Notes: generated by a model not told the origin, from the letters alone. Counted from the first letter of the stretch, positions 17,163-25,582 are shown. The stretch is 64,000 nucleotides of DNA from RPQJ01 sp046347155 (GCA_046347155.1 JAXMGT010000002.1:744001-808000); one strand, 5' to 3'. Numbers and translations: made by a program.

Positions 17163-19969
17163 GCACCGCCCGTCGGTCCGCGCGCGGGCTGGCCGGCCTT
17201 GCCGCCGCGCTGCTCGTCGCGGCGACCGTCGCGCACGCCGAGTCCCAGGCCTGGGACCGCACGATCGACCGCGTCGCGCCGTCGATCGTCACGATCGAGA
17301 TCGACCAGGCGCGCGCCTTCGACACGGAATGGAACGAGTCGAGCCAGGCGACCGGGTTCGTCGTCGACGCCGAGCGCGGGCTCATCCTGACGAATCGCCA
17401 CGTCGTGACCCCGGGCCCGGTGGTCGCAACCGCGGTGTTCCAGAACCGCGAGGAAGTCGAACTGAAGCCGGTGTACCGCGACCCGGTGCACGACTTCGGG
17501 ATCTACCGCTACGACCCGGCGAAGCTGCGCTACGCGAAGCCCGCGTCGCTGCCGCTCGACCCGGCGGGTGCGCGCATCGGCGTCGAGATCCGCGTCGTCG
17601 GCAACGATGCCGGCGAGCAGCTCGCGATCCTCGCCGGGACGATCGCGCGGCTCGACCGGGCGGCGCCCGACTACGGCGTCGGCAAGTACAACGACTTCAA
17701 CACGTTCTACATCCAGGCGGCCTCGGGCACCTCGGGGGGCTCGTCGGGTTCGCCGGTCATCGACATCCGCGGCAGCGTCGTCGCGCTGAACGCCGGCGGC
17801 AGCAACGGCGCCGCCGCGAGCTTCTTCCTGCCGCTCGACCGCGTCGTGCGCGCGATCCGGCTGATCCAGGCGGGTCGGCCGGTCACCCGCGGCACGATCG
17901 AGACGATCTTCGATTACACGCCCTACGACGAACTCGTGCGGCTCGGCCTCAGGCCCGCGACCGAGGCCGAGGCGCGCCGCACGTTCCCGGGGCTGACCGG
18001 GATGCTCGTCGTGAGCGAGGTGCAGGCGGGTTCGGCCGCCGAGACGGCGCTCGAGCCGGGCGACGTCCTGGTGCGCGTCAACGGGCGCATGGTCGCGACG
18101 TTCGACCCGCTCGAGCAGGTGCTCGACGACTCGGTGGGCAAGCCCGTCACGCTCGAGGTCGAGCGCGGCGGGCAGCTGCTCGAGCGCACGCTCACGGTCC
18201 GGGACCTGAACTCGATCACGCCGTCGCGCTACCTCGAGTTCGGCGACTCGGTCGTGCACGGGCTTTCGTACCAGATGGCCCGTCACATGAACTCGCCGAT
18301 CCAGGGCGTGTTCGTCGCGAACCCGGGGTATGCGCTCGCGGCGGCCGGCATCGGGCGCGGGGCGGTGATCAAGAGCGCCGGCGGCCAGCCGATCGCGACG
18401 CTGGACGACTTCGAGCGCGTGATCTCGACGCTCCCGGACGGCGAGCGCATCGCGATCCGCTATTCGACGCTCGACGACCCGAAGGGCAGCGAGACGAAGC
18501 TGATGCGGATGGACTGGCGCTGGTTCCCGGCCCGGGACTGCACGCGCGACGACGCGGCCGGCGTGTGGACCTGCCGCGAGCTCGCGGCGCCACCGCCGTC
18601 GGCGAAGGCGGCGCCGGCCCGCACCAGCTATGCGGCGACCGGCGACGCGCTCGTCGACCGGATCGCGCCGTCGCTCGCGTTCGTCACGTTCGACATGCCC
18701 TACTCGGTCGAGGGCGTCACCGAGCGCAGCTACCACGGGACCGGCGTGGTCGTGGATGCCGCCCGCGGCCTCGTCGCGATCGACCGCAACACGGTGCCCG
18801 TCGCGGTCGGCGACGTCGGCCTCACGTTCGGCGGCTCGGTCGAGGTGCCGGGGCGGGTCGTCTACGTCCATCCGCTGCACAACGTCGCGATCGTCGCCTA
18901 CGATCCGGCGCTGCTCGACGGGACACCGGTGCGCAGCGCCGAGTTCGACACGCGCCCGCTCGAGGCGGGCGAGGCCGTCACGGTCGTGGGCCTGACCGGC
19001 GACTCGCGGCTGCAGTCCCTCGCGACCACCGTGGCCGCCGTCGACGACGTCTCGTTCCCGCTGTCGCGCACGCTGCAGTTCCGCGACGCGAACCTCGAGG
19101 TCGCGACGCTCGTGAACGGGCCCACGTCGTTCGACGGCGTGGTCGCCGGCAAGGACGGCCGCGTGCGCGCCCTGTGGTCGAGCTTCGCGTACGAGGGCGG
19201 TCGCGACCTGTCCCAGGTGAGCCGCGGGATGCCCGCGGAGATCGTCGCGGAGGCGGTCACCGCCGCCCGGGACGGCCGGCCGGTCTACTCGCTCGAGGCC
19301 GAGTTCGACACGGTGACGATTGCCGGCGCACGCAAGGTGGGGTTGTCCGACGCGTGGGTCCGCAGGCTCGAGCAGGAGGGCGGGGCGCACCGCCAGGTGC
19401 TGCGCGTGAACCGCCTCGTGGCGGGATCGCCGGCCGCGACCGAGCTGCGCCCGGGCGACCTGCTGCTCGCGGTCGACGGGCGGCCGGTGAGCCGATTCCG
19501 CGAGGTCGAACTCGCGACCCAGGCGCCGTCCGTGGCGCTCACGATCCTGCGCGACGGCGCCGAGCAACAGCTGGCCGTTGCCACGGTGGCACTCGACGGC
19601 CGCGGCCTCGACCGGCTGCTCGTGTGGGCCGGCGCCGTGCTCCACGCGCCGCACCGTGCGATGGCGGCACAGCGCGCGATCCCGCCCGAGGGCGTCTTCG
19701 TGGCGTATTTTTCGTACGGCTCGCCGTCGACCCGGTACGGCCTCTTCGCCGGGCGGCGCATCGTCGAAGTGGACGGCAAGCCGACCCCCGACCTCGATGC
19801 GTTCATTGCAGCGGTTCGGGGCCGGCCCGACCGGGCGCCGGTCCGCCTGAAGACGATCACCTGGAACGGCACCGTCGAGGTGGTCACGCTGAAGCTCGAC
19901 CTGCGCTACTGGCCGACCTATGAGCTGGTCCGTCGGCCCGACGGGTGGGAGCGCGTCACAGTCGACTGA
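17159..19969 (+). CDS. Tandem HtrA-like serine protease (Nma111-type architecture) with inactive second protease unit
   Basis: 936 aa, GTG start in a GTGA overlap, with an N-terminal signal peptide (LAGLAAALLVAATVAHA). Order seen: protease-like domain 1 (about 35-270) with His81 (LTNRHVV), Asp112 (VHDFGIYRYD) and Ser196 (SGGSSGSPVID); two PDZ-like domains (about 281-351 and 382-437); a second protease-like domain (about 475-735); two more PDZ-like domains (about 748-801 and 844-901). In domain 2 the catalytic His aligns with Asn543 (IDRNTVPV), the Asp with Asn575 (PLHNVAIVAYD) and the Ser loop reads GPTSFDG, so it is probably a pseudo-protease. This duplicated layout is known from eukaryotic Nma111/Ynm3. 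A periplasmic quality-control protease is inferred. Confidence 0.85.
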   Translation: MSTARRSARGLAGLAAALLVAATVAHAESQAWDRTIDRVAPSIVTIEIDQARAFDTEWNESSQATGFVVDAERGLILTNRHVVTPGPVVATAVFQNREEVELKPVYRDPVHDFGIYRYDPAKLRYAKPASLPLDPAGARIGVEIRVVGNDAGEQLAILAGTIARLDRAAPDYGVGKYNDFNTFYIQAASGTSGGSSGSPVIDIRGSVVALNAGGSNGAAASFFLPLDRVVRAIRLIQAGRPVTRGTIETIFDYTPYDELVRLGLRPATEAEARRTFPGLTGMLVVSEVQAGSAAETALEPGDVLVRVNGRMVATFDPLEQVLDDSVGKPVTLEVERGGQLLERTLTVRDLNSITPSRYLEFGDSVVHGLSYQMARHMNSPIQGVFVANPGYALAAAGIGRGAVIKSAGGQPIATLDDFERVISTLPDGERIAIRYSTLDDPKGSETKLMRMDWRWFPARDCTRDDAAGVWTCRELAAPPPSAKAAPARTSYAATGDALVDRIAPSLAFVTFDMPYSVEGVTERSYHGTGVVVDAARGLVAIDRNTVPVAVGDVGLTFGGSVEVPGRVVYVHPLHNVAIVAYDPALLDGTPVRSAEFDTRPLEAGEAVTVVGLTGDSRLQSLATTVAAVDDVSFPLSRTLQFRDANLEVATLVNGPTSFDGVVAGKDGRVRALWSSFAYEGGRDLSQVSRGMPAEIVAEAVTAARDGRPVYSLEAEFDTVTIAGARKVGLSDAWVRRLEQEGGAHRQVLRVNRLVAGSPAATELRPGDLLLAVDGRPVSRFREVELATQAPSVALTILRDGAEQQLAVATVALDGRGLDRLLVWAGAVLHAPHRAMAAQRAIPPEGVFVAYFSYGSPSTRYGLFAGRRIVEVDGKPTPDLDAFIAAVRGRPDRAPVRLKTITWNGTVEVVTLKLDLRYWPTYELVRRPDGWERVTVD

Positions 19970-19999
19970 GCGGGGCGGCAGGCCGGCCGGGCGATCCGC

Positions 20000-20005
20000 T
20001 ATCAT
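20000..20005 (+). promoter_or_regulatory. -10-like box placed for a leaderless Sua5 mRNA
   Basis: TATCAT lies exactly 6 nt before the ATG at 20012, where a start site would fall on or next to the A of the ATG. No Shine-Dalgarno sequence precedes the ATG and no good -35 is visible. Confidence 0.45.
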
Positions 20006-20011
20006 CCGGCG

Positions 20012-21055
20012 ATGGTCACCGCGCGCCTTCCGCAGGACGAAATCGACCGCGCCGTCGACGCGCTGCGCGAGGGCGAGGTCATCGCCTTTCCGACCGAGAC
20101 CGTCTACGGACTCGGCGCCGACGCGCAGAACCCCGACGCCGTGCGCCGGGTGTTCGAACTCAAGGGGCGGCCGGCGACCCACCCGCTGATCGTGCACATC
20201 GACCACCCCCGGATGCTCGAGCGCTGGGCGCTCACCGTGCCGCCCGCCGCCCGGGCGCTCGCGGCGAAGTTCTGGCCGGGCCCGCTCACGCTGGTGCTGC
20301 GACGCGCGCCGGCGGTGGACCTCGCGGTGACCGGCGGCCAGGACACGGTCGCGATCCGCGTGCCGGGCCACCCGGTCGCGCAGCAGCTGCTGCGCGCGTT
20401 CGGCGGCGGCATCGCCGCGCCCTCCGCGAACCGCTACGGCCACGTGAGCCCGACCCGGGCCGAGCACGTCCGCGAGGAATTCGGGGATTCCGTGCGCACG
20501 GTGCTCGACGGCGGCGACTGCAAGATCGGGCTCGAGTCCACGATCGTCTCCTGCGTGGACGACGTGCCACGGCTGCTTCGGCCCGGCTCGATCACGCTCA
20601 CCCAGCTGCGTACGGTCGTCCCCGAGGTGGAGGGACGTGTCGTGGGCGAAGTGCCGCGCGTGCCGGGCTCCGACGTGAAGCACTACGCACCGTCCACGAA
20701 GCTGAGCCTCGTCCAGAGCGACACGCTCGAGGAAGTCGTCGCCCAGCTCACGTCCGGCCACGAGCGGGTCGCCGTGCTCGCGATGCGTCCGCCGCGCACG
20801 GCGAACCGCTACATGACCTGGGTGAACGCCGGTCGCCGCGCCGAGGTGTACGGCCGCGAGCTCTACGTGAACCTGCGGACACTCGACAAGTCGGGTGCCC
20901 GCGAGATCCTCGTCGAGGAGGTGCCGGACGGCGAGGCCTGGGACGCGGTCCGGGACCGGTTGCGGCGCGCCGCGTCGGCCGAGAACGTCGTCGCGGTCGA
21001 CCCGGACATCGCGGCACTCCGCGCCGAATTCGGCGAGGAGATCGGGTCCCCGTGA
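20012..21055 (+). CDS. L-threonylcarbamoyladenylate synthase (Sua5/YciO/YrdC type)
   Basis: Makes threonylcarbamoyl-AMP for the universal t6A37 tRNA modification. 347 aa: an N-terminal YrdC domain with FPTETVYGLGADAQN, KGRPATHPLIVHI and PSANRYGHVSPTRAEHV, plus a C-terminal Sua5 domain (from about residue 220, after VPGSDVKHYAP), so it is the long Sua5 form rather than TsaC. The ATG has no ribosome-binding site but a TATCAT box 6 nt upstream. GTGA overlap with the decarboxylase that follows. Confidence 0.93.
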   Translation: MVTARLPQDEIDRAVDALREGEVIAFPTETVYGLGADAQNPDAVRRVFELKGRPATHPLIVHIDHPRMLERWALTVPPAARALAAKFWPGPLTLVLRRAPAVDLAVTGGQDTVAIRVPGHPVAQQLLRAFGGGIAAPSANRYGHVSPTRAEHVREEFGDSVRTVLDGGDCKIGLESTIVSCVDDVPRLLRPGSITLTQLRTVVPEVEGRVVGEVPRVPGSDVKHYAPSTKLSLVQSDTLEEVVAQLTSGHERVAVLAMRPPRTANRYMTWVNAGRRAEVYGRELYVNLRTLDKSGAREILVEEVPDGEAWDAVRDRLRRAASAENVVAVDPDIAALRAEFGEEIGSP

Positions 21056-22230
21056 GCGCGCGGCGCGCCGGGAGCACGCGGTCGGGGTCGCTCCCGCGGG
21101 TCACGCAGGCCGAATTGCGGCGGCTCGCCCGTCGCCACGGCACGCCGCTGCTCGTGATCGACTGCAATGCGATCCGCGCGCAGTACCGCGCGCTCGCCGC
21201 GGCGCTGCCCGGCGTCGCGCTCCACTACGCGCTGAAGCCGCTGCCGTTCGGCCCGGTGGTCGGCACGCTGCGCGAACTCGGCGCCGGATTCGACGTCGCG
21301 ACGACCGGCGAGATCGCGCTGCTGCGCCGCGAAGGCGTCGACCCGGCGCGATGCATCCACACGCACCCGATCAAGACCGACGCGGACATCCGCGCCGCGC
21401 TGCGCTTCGGCCTCCGCACGTTCGTCGCCGACAACCCCGACGAACTCGCGAAGTTCGTGCCGCACCGGCGCCGCGCCGAGGTGCTGCTGCGCGTCTCGTT
21501 CCGCAACCCGTCGGCGGTCGTCGACCTGTCGCGCAAGTTCGGCTGCGAGCCGGCCGCGGTCCGGCCGATGCTCGAGGTGGCCCGTGCACTCGGCGTGCGG
21601 GTGCGCGGGCTCTCGTTCCACGTCGGTTCGCAGGTCGCCGACGCGACGCGCTATCTCGAGGCGATCGACGCGTGCCGGGAGATCATCCAGGACTCGCATC
21701 GCGAGGGCCACCGGCTCGACGTGCTGGACCTCGGCGGCGGCTTCCCGGTCGCGTACGGCGGCTCCGCGGTCCGGATCCGGGAGTTCTGCGCGCCGATCCG
21801 CCGCGAACTCCGGACGCTGCCGCCCGGCACGCGCGTGCTCGCCGAACCGGGCCGCTACGTCGCCGCGGCAGCCGGCACCTGCATCACGGCCGTCGTCGGG
21901 CGAGCGCAGCGCGAGGGCCGCTGGTGGTATTACCTCGACGACGGGCTGTACGGCTCGTTCAGCGGTCAGCTGTATGACCACGCGCTCTATCCGGTCGACG
22001 CGCTCGAGCGGTCGGGCCCGCGGCACCCGTGCGTGCTCGCCGGTCCCACCTGCGACAGCATCGACGTGATCCGCGAGGACATCCCGCTGCCGGACCTCAG
22101 GATCGGCGACCTGCTGGTCGGCCGCATGATGGGCGCCTACACGCAGGCGACGGCCACCGACTTCAACTTCATACCGAGGGCACGGATGGTGGCCGTCCAC
22201 CGACGCGGGGGAGGGCGGCGTGCGGATTGA
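21052..22230 (+). CDS. PLP-dependent ornithine/lysine-type decarboxylase (alanine-racemase fold)
   Basis: Fold-type III basic amino acid decarboxylase, 392 aa. PLP lysine is about Lys62 in YALKPLPFG; SFHVGSQ, DLGGGFPV and EPGRYVAAAAGT bind phosphate and cofactor; the active-site Cys across the dimer is in GPTCDSIDV. That Cys loop resembles ornithine/lysine decarboxylases more than the CESGD loop of diaminopimelate decarboxylase. Likely product is a polyamine (putrescine or cadaverine), but the exact substrate is open. GTG start in a GTGA overlap with Sua5; it overlaps the ComB-like gene by 11 nt. Confidence 0.87.
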   Translation: MSARRAGSTRSGSLPRVTQAELRRLARRHGTPLLVIDCNAIRAQYRALAAALPGVALHYALKPLPFGPVVGTLRELGAGFDVATTGEIALLRREGVDPARCIHTHPIKTDADIRAALRFGLRTFVADNPDELAKFVPHRRRAEVLLRVSFRNPSAVVDLSRKFGCEPAAVRPMLEVARALGVRVRGLSFHVGSQVADATRYLEAIDACREIIQDSHREGHRLDVLDLGGGFPVAYGGSAVRIREFCAPIRRELRTLPPGTRVLAEPGRYVAAAAGTCITAVVGRAQREGRWWYYLDDGLYGSFSGQLYDHALYPVDALERSGPRHPCVLAGPTCDSIDVIREDIPLPDLRIGDLLVGRMMGAYTQATATDFNFIPRARMVAVHRRGGGRRAD

Positions 22231-22924
22231 CGTGTACGACCATGTCGACGGCGCGCGGGCGGCCCGCGGCACCGCCGTCGTCATCGACGTGTTCCGCGCG
22301 TTCGCGGTCGCCCCGCACCTCGTGGACCGGGGTGCGGCCCGCGTGCTGCCCGCGGGCGAGATCGAGGAGGCACTCGAACTGGGCCGCCGGTTCCCCGACG
22401 CGCTGCTCGTCGGCGAGCGGCACGCGCGCCGGCTGCCCGGGTTCGAGGCCGGCAATTCGCCGACCGAGGTGCGCGCCGCGCGCGTGGCCGGCCGGGTGGC
22501 CGTGCACACGACGCACGCGGGCACGCAGGGCCTCGTGAACGCCACGGGCGCCGACGAGGTGCTCACCGGCTCGTTCGTGAACCTCTCGGCCGTGCACCGC
22601 CACATCGTGGCGCGCAACCCGGCGCAGGTATCGATCGTCCGGATGGGCCAGGAAGCCCGCGAACGCTGCGCCGAGGACGACCTGTACGCGGAGTGCCTGC
22701 AGCGTCTGCTCGAAGGCGGCACGCCGCCGACGGCGGGCTGGGTGCGCGAGCGCCTGCGCAGTGCGCCGGCCGCGCTCAAGTTCTTCGACCCGGCCTGCGA
22801 CTGGGCGCCGCTCACCGACTTCGACTACTGCACCGAGGTGGACCGCTTCGACTTCGTGCTGCGGCTGCGTCGTGCGCCCGGCGCCCCGCTCGAACTCGAG
22901 CGGCTGGACCCCGGGGAGGCCTGA
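22220..22924 (+). CDS. 2-phosphosulfolactate phosphatase (ComB) family protein
   Basis: 234 aa with a GTG start 11 nt inside the preceding decarboxylase. Family motifs: VVIDVFRAFAVA near the N-terminus (Mg-binding Asp), GERHARRLPGFEAGNSPTEV and AVHTTHAGTQGLVNA. ComB hydrolyses phosphosulfolactate in coenzyme M synthesis in archaea; most bacterial homologues have no known role because the rest of that pathway is absent. None of the other coenzyme M genes is in this window. A phosphatase acting on some other phospho-ester is likely. Ends at the CTGA overlap with the transporter. Confidence 0.8.
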   Translation: MRIDVYDHVDGARAARGTAVVIDVFRAFAVAPHLVDRGAARVLPAGEIEEALELGRRFPDALLVGERHARRLPGFEAGNSPTEVRAARVAGRVAVHTTHAGTQGLVNATGADEVLTGSFVNLSAVHRHIVARNPAQVSIVRMGQEARERCAEDDLYAECLQRLLEGGTPPTAGWVRERLRSAPAALKFFDPACDWAPLTDFDYCTEVDRFDFVLRLRRAPGAPLELERLDPGEA

Positions 22925-24120
22925 ACCTGGGCGTCCCGGTCGAGTTCCTGCTGTTCGGCGCCACACTCGCCGGCGTCGCGCTGATGCACGGGCGCACGCT
23001 CGAGGTCGCGGCGACCGGGCTCGCCGCCATCGTTGGCTGGAAGCTCGCATTCGGCGCATTCGACGGAATCCCGGGCATGGCCGGCGTCGCCGCGCATCTC
23101 GGGTCCGAGTGGGTGGGCCTCGCGAACCTGTTCGGCCTGCTGATGGGTTTCGCGCTGCTGTCGCGCCACTTCGAGGAGAGCGGCGCGCCGCGCCGACTGC
23201 CCGACCTGCTGCCGGACGACTGGCGCGGCGGCTTCGTGCTCCTGGTGCTCGTGTTCGTGCTGTCGAGCTTCCTCGACAACATCGCCGCGGCGCTGATCGG
23301 CGGGACGGTCGCCGCGTCGGTGTTCCGCCGCCGGGTGCACCTCGGCTACCTCGCCGCGCTCGTCGCCGCGTCCAACGCCGGCGGTTCGGGCAGCGTCGTG
23401 GGCGACACGACGACGACGATGATGTGGATCAACGGCGTGAGTCCCCGCGACGTGCTGCACGCCTACGTCGCGGCGGCGACCGCGCTCATCGTGTTCGGCA
23501 TCCCGGCGTCGCTGCAGCAGCAGCGGCATTCGCCCATCGTCAAGGACGCGAGCCGGCGGGCACGGATAGACTGGGTACGGCTCGGTGTCGTCGGGCTGAT
23601 CCTCGTCGCGGCGGTCGCGACGAACGTGACCGTGAACGTGGCGTTCCCGCAGTATGCGAAGTCGCTGCCGTTCCTCGGCGCGGCCGTCTGGGCGGCGCTG
23701 CTCGCCGCCGCTCCGCTCCGCGCCCCGGACTGGTCGGTGTTGCCGGCCACGCTGCGGGGGACGGTGTTCCTGCTGTGCCTCGTGCTCGCGGCCTCGCTGA
23801 TGCCGGTCGAGCAGCTCCCCGCGCCCTCCTGGCACAGCGCGCTCGGGCTCGGCTTCGTGTCGGCCGTGTTCGACAACATCCCGCTCACGAAACTCGCGCT
23901 CGAGCAGGGCGGGTACGACTGGGGCATGCTCGCCTACGCAGTCGGCTTCGGCGGCTCGATGATCTGGTTCGGGTCCTCGGCCGGCGTCGCGATCACGAAC
24001 CTGTTCCCGGAGGCCCGCTCGGTCGGCGGCTGGCTGCGCGCCGGCTGGCACGTGGTGCTCGGCTACGTGGCCGGCTTCGCGGTACTGCTCTTCACGCTCG
24101 GCTGGGAGGTGCACCGATGA
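22921..24120 (+). CDS. NhaD/ArsB-type sodium/proton antiporter or ion transporter
   Basis: About 400-aa membrane protein with ten or more hydrophobic helices. Two inverted-repeat signature helices are visible: SSFLDNIAAALIGGTVAASVF and SAVFDNIPLTKLALEQGG, the paired 'DN' motifs of the NhaD/ion-transporter superfamily, plus SGSVVGDTTTTMMW. There is no ATG/GTG/TTG in frame before residue 20 of the hydrophobic N-terminus; CTG at 22921 (CTGA overlap) or CTG at 22927 (7 nt after GGGGAGG at 22913-22919) are the best starts, otherwise ATG at 22984 would trim the first helix. Na+/H+ exchange is inferred from family. Confidence 0.82.
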   Translation: MNLGVPVEFLLFGATLAGVALMHGRTLEVAATGLAAIVGWKLAFGAFDGIPGMAGVAAHLGSEWVGLANLFGLLMGFALLSRHFEESGAPRRLPDLLPDDWRGGFVLLVLVFVLSSFLDNIAAALIGGTVAASVFRRRVHLGYLAALVAASNAGGSGSVVGDTTTTMMWINGVSPRDVLHAYVAAATALIVFGIPASLQQQRHSPIVKDASRRARIDWVRLGVVGLILVAAVATNVTVNVAFPQYAKSLPFLGAAVWAALLAAAPLRAPDWSVLPATLRGTVFLLCLVLAASLMPVEQLPAPSWHSALGLGFVSAVFDNIPLTKLALEQGGYDWGMLAYAVGFGGSMIWFGSSAGVAITNLFPEARSVGGWLRAGWHVVLGYVAGFAVLLFTLGWEVHR

Positions 24121-24725
24121 TCCGCAACGTGGTGTTCGACGTCGGCGGCGTGATGCTCAGGCTGCGCTACCAGCCGTTCGTGCGCTACCTGCAGGACGCC
24201 GGCGCGGACCTGCACGACCTGCCGTCCTGGCTCGCGACGATCGGGCTCGAGGCGCACGAACGCGGCGAGATCCCCGGCGGGGAGCTGCTCGAGCGGGTGG
24301 CCACGACCGCGCGCCGTCCGCTCGACCGCGACGACCTGCACCGGCGCTGGCTCGACATGTTCGAGCGCACCGACGAGATGTTCGAGCTGGCCGCGGGGCT
24401 CATGGCGCGCCACCGGGTCTACCTGCTCTCGAACGTCGGCGACCTGCACTGGGCGCACATGGATCGCGTCTACGGCATCGAGCGCGTCGGACACGGCGCG
24501 ATCGCGTCGTTCCGGGTCGGCGCGATCAAGCCGCAGCCGGAGATCTACCGGATCGCCGAGCAGCAGCTCGGTCTCGAGCCCCGGGCCACCGTCTTCGTCG
24601 ACGACCTCGCGCGCAACGTCGCCGGCGCACGGGCCTGCGGCTGGCACGCGATCCACCACGTGAACCCGGCGATGACGCGCGAGTCGCTCGCGGCGCTCGG
24701 CGTGCGCGTGGACAGGGCGGGTTGA
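24117..24725 (+). CDS. HAD-superfamily hydrolase
   Basis: 202-aa haloacid-dehalogenase-like phosphatase. Motif I FDVGGVML gives the nucleophile Asp (the second Asp is replaced by Gly, as in many haloacid-dehalogenase/epoxide-hydrolase-like members), motif II LLSNVGDLHW, motif III KPQPEIY and motif IV VFVDDLARNV. The alpha-helical cap lies between residues ~15 and 90. ATGA overlap with the transporter. Similar to the YihX alpha-D-glucose-1-phosphatase group; substrate not determined. Confidence 0.88.
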   Translation: MIRNVVFDVGGVMLRLRYQPFVRYLQDAGADLHDLPSWLATIGLEAHERGEIPGGELLERVATTARRPLDRDDLHRRWLDMFERTDEMFELAAGLMARHRVYLLSNVGDLHWAHMDRVYGIERVGHGAIASFRVGAIKPQPEIYRIAEQQLGLEPRATVFVDDLARNVAGARACGWHAIHHVNPAMTRESLAALGVRVDRAG

Positions 24726-24728
24726 ACC

Positions 24729-25070
24729 GTGCAGGCCGTGCCCGCGACGATCGTCCTCCTCGCGCTGTCGAACGTGTTCATGACGTTCGCCTGGTACGCG
24801 CACCTGAAGAACCTGAGCGGCAGCCCGTGGTACGTGGCCGCGCTCGTGAGCTGGGGCATCGCGCTCTTCGAGTACCTGCTGCAGGTGCCGGCGAACCGGA
24901 TCGGCTACACGGTGATGTCGCTGCCGCAGCTCAAGATCCTGCAGGAAGTGATCACGCTCGCCGTGTTCGTCCCGTTCGTCGTGCTCTACATGCGGCAGCC
25001 GCTCAAGCTCGACTACCTGTGGGCGGGGCTCTGCATGCTCGGCGCGGTGTACTTCGTCTTCCGCCGCTAG
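24729..25070 (+). CDS. DUF486 family small membrane protein
   Basis: 113 aa with four predicted transmembrane helices (TIVLLALSNVFMTFAW, WYVAALVSWGIALFEYLL, VITLAVFVPFVVLYM and YLWAGLCMLGAVYFVF). Family marks: a WYAHLK region after helix 1, FEYLLQVPANRIGY and SLPQLKILQEVITL. Related to the drug/metabolite transporter fold, half-size. GTG start 3 nt after the HAD gene, so it probably ends the Sua5-led operon. Function unknown. Confidence 0.85.
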   Translation: MQAVPATIVLLALSNVFMTFAWYAHLKNLSGSPWYVAALVSWGIALFEYLLQVPANRIGYTVMSLPQLKILQEVITLAVFVPFVVLYMRQPLKLDYLWAGLCMLGAVYFVFRR

Positions 25071-25071
25071 G

Positions 25072-25077
25072 TACCAT
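25072..25077 (+). promoter_or_regulatory. -10-like box placed for a leaderless HIT-protein mRNA
   Basis: TACCAT ends 6 nt before the ATG at 25084, in the short gap after the DUF486 gene. No Shine-Dalgarno motif is present between box and start. Confidence 0.45.
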
Positions 25078-25083
25078 CGGCGC

Positions 25084-25518
25084 ATGCCCACCGCGATCCA
25101 CCGCCGGGTCGACGCGTGTCGCGCCGGCCGCGACCCGACCTGCATCGCCCGGCTGCCGTCCGGGTGGGCGGTCATGGGCGACCCGCAGGTGATCGAGGGC
25201 TACTGCCTGCTGCTGCCCGACCCGGTGGTGCCGCACCTGAACGCGATGCCCGGCGAGGCGCAGGCCGCGTTCCTCGCCGACATGGCCCGGCTCGGGCAGG
25301 CCGTGCTCGAGGAGACCGGCGCGGTGCGCATCAACTACGCGATGTTCGGCAACCTCGAGCCCGCGCTGCACGCGCACGTGTTCCCGCGCCGCAGCGACGA
25401 ACCCGGGGCGCTCTGCACCGCGCATCCGTGGGCCTGGGACTGGACCGCCGCGCGCGCGTTCGACCCGGTGCGCGACGCTGCGCTGATCGTGGCGCTCCGC
25501 CGGCGTCTCGGCCGTTGA
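25084..25518 (+). CDS. HIT-family nucleotide hydrolase-like protein
   Basis: 144-aa histidine-triad protein. The C-terminal LHAHVFPR gives two of the HxHxH-type histidines; the third position is replaced by Pro-Arg, so the triad looks incomplete (H-x-H-x-F-P), as in some diadenosine-polyphosphate hydrolase-like bacterial members. The fold is supported by GYCLLLPDPVVPHLNAMP and NYAMFGNLEPALHAH. It starts 13 nt after the DUF486 stop, with a possible own -10 box. Catalysis on dinucleoside polyphosphates is inferred; ApaH at 35801-36634 has that activity firmly. Confidence 0.78.
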   Translation: MPTAIHRRVDACRAGRDPTCIARLPSGWAVMGDPQVIEGYCLLLPDPVVPHLNAMPGEAQAAFLADMARLGQAVLEETGAVRINYAMFGNLEPALHAHVFPRRSDEPGALCTAHPWAWDWTAARAFDPVRDAALIVALRRRLGR

Positions 25519-25548
25519 GCCCGGTCGCGGCCGTCCGGCCCACTCCGG

Positions 25549-25554
25549 TATGCT
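25549..25554 (+). promoter_or_regulatory. Putative -10 box upstream of the flavin monooxygenase
   Basis: TATGCT, preceding by about 28 nt a TTG start that has a GAGG ribosome-binding site at 25570-25573. It overlaps the in-frame ATG at 25550, which argues against that ATG being the start. Confidence 0.35.
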
Positions 25555-25582
25555 CCACGCACTTCCCCCGAGGAACGCCACC

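Noticed and set aside
17006..20761. Open frame of over 1,200 codons on the minus strand opposite the HtrA-like gene
   Set aside because: Arg/Ala/Gly/Asp-rich, no domain or start signal; GC-rich genomes produce long antisense frames because stop codons are rare. The plus strand encodes a clear protein.
25550..25582. ATG 25550 as start of the flavin monooxygenase
   Set aside because: It lies inside a -10-like TATGCT and lacks a ribosome-binding site; TTG 25583 has GAGG 9 nt upstream.
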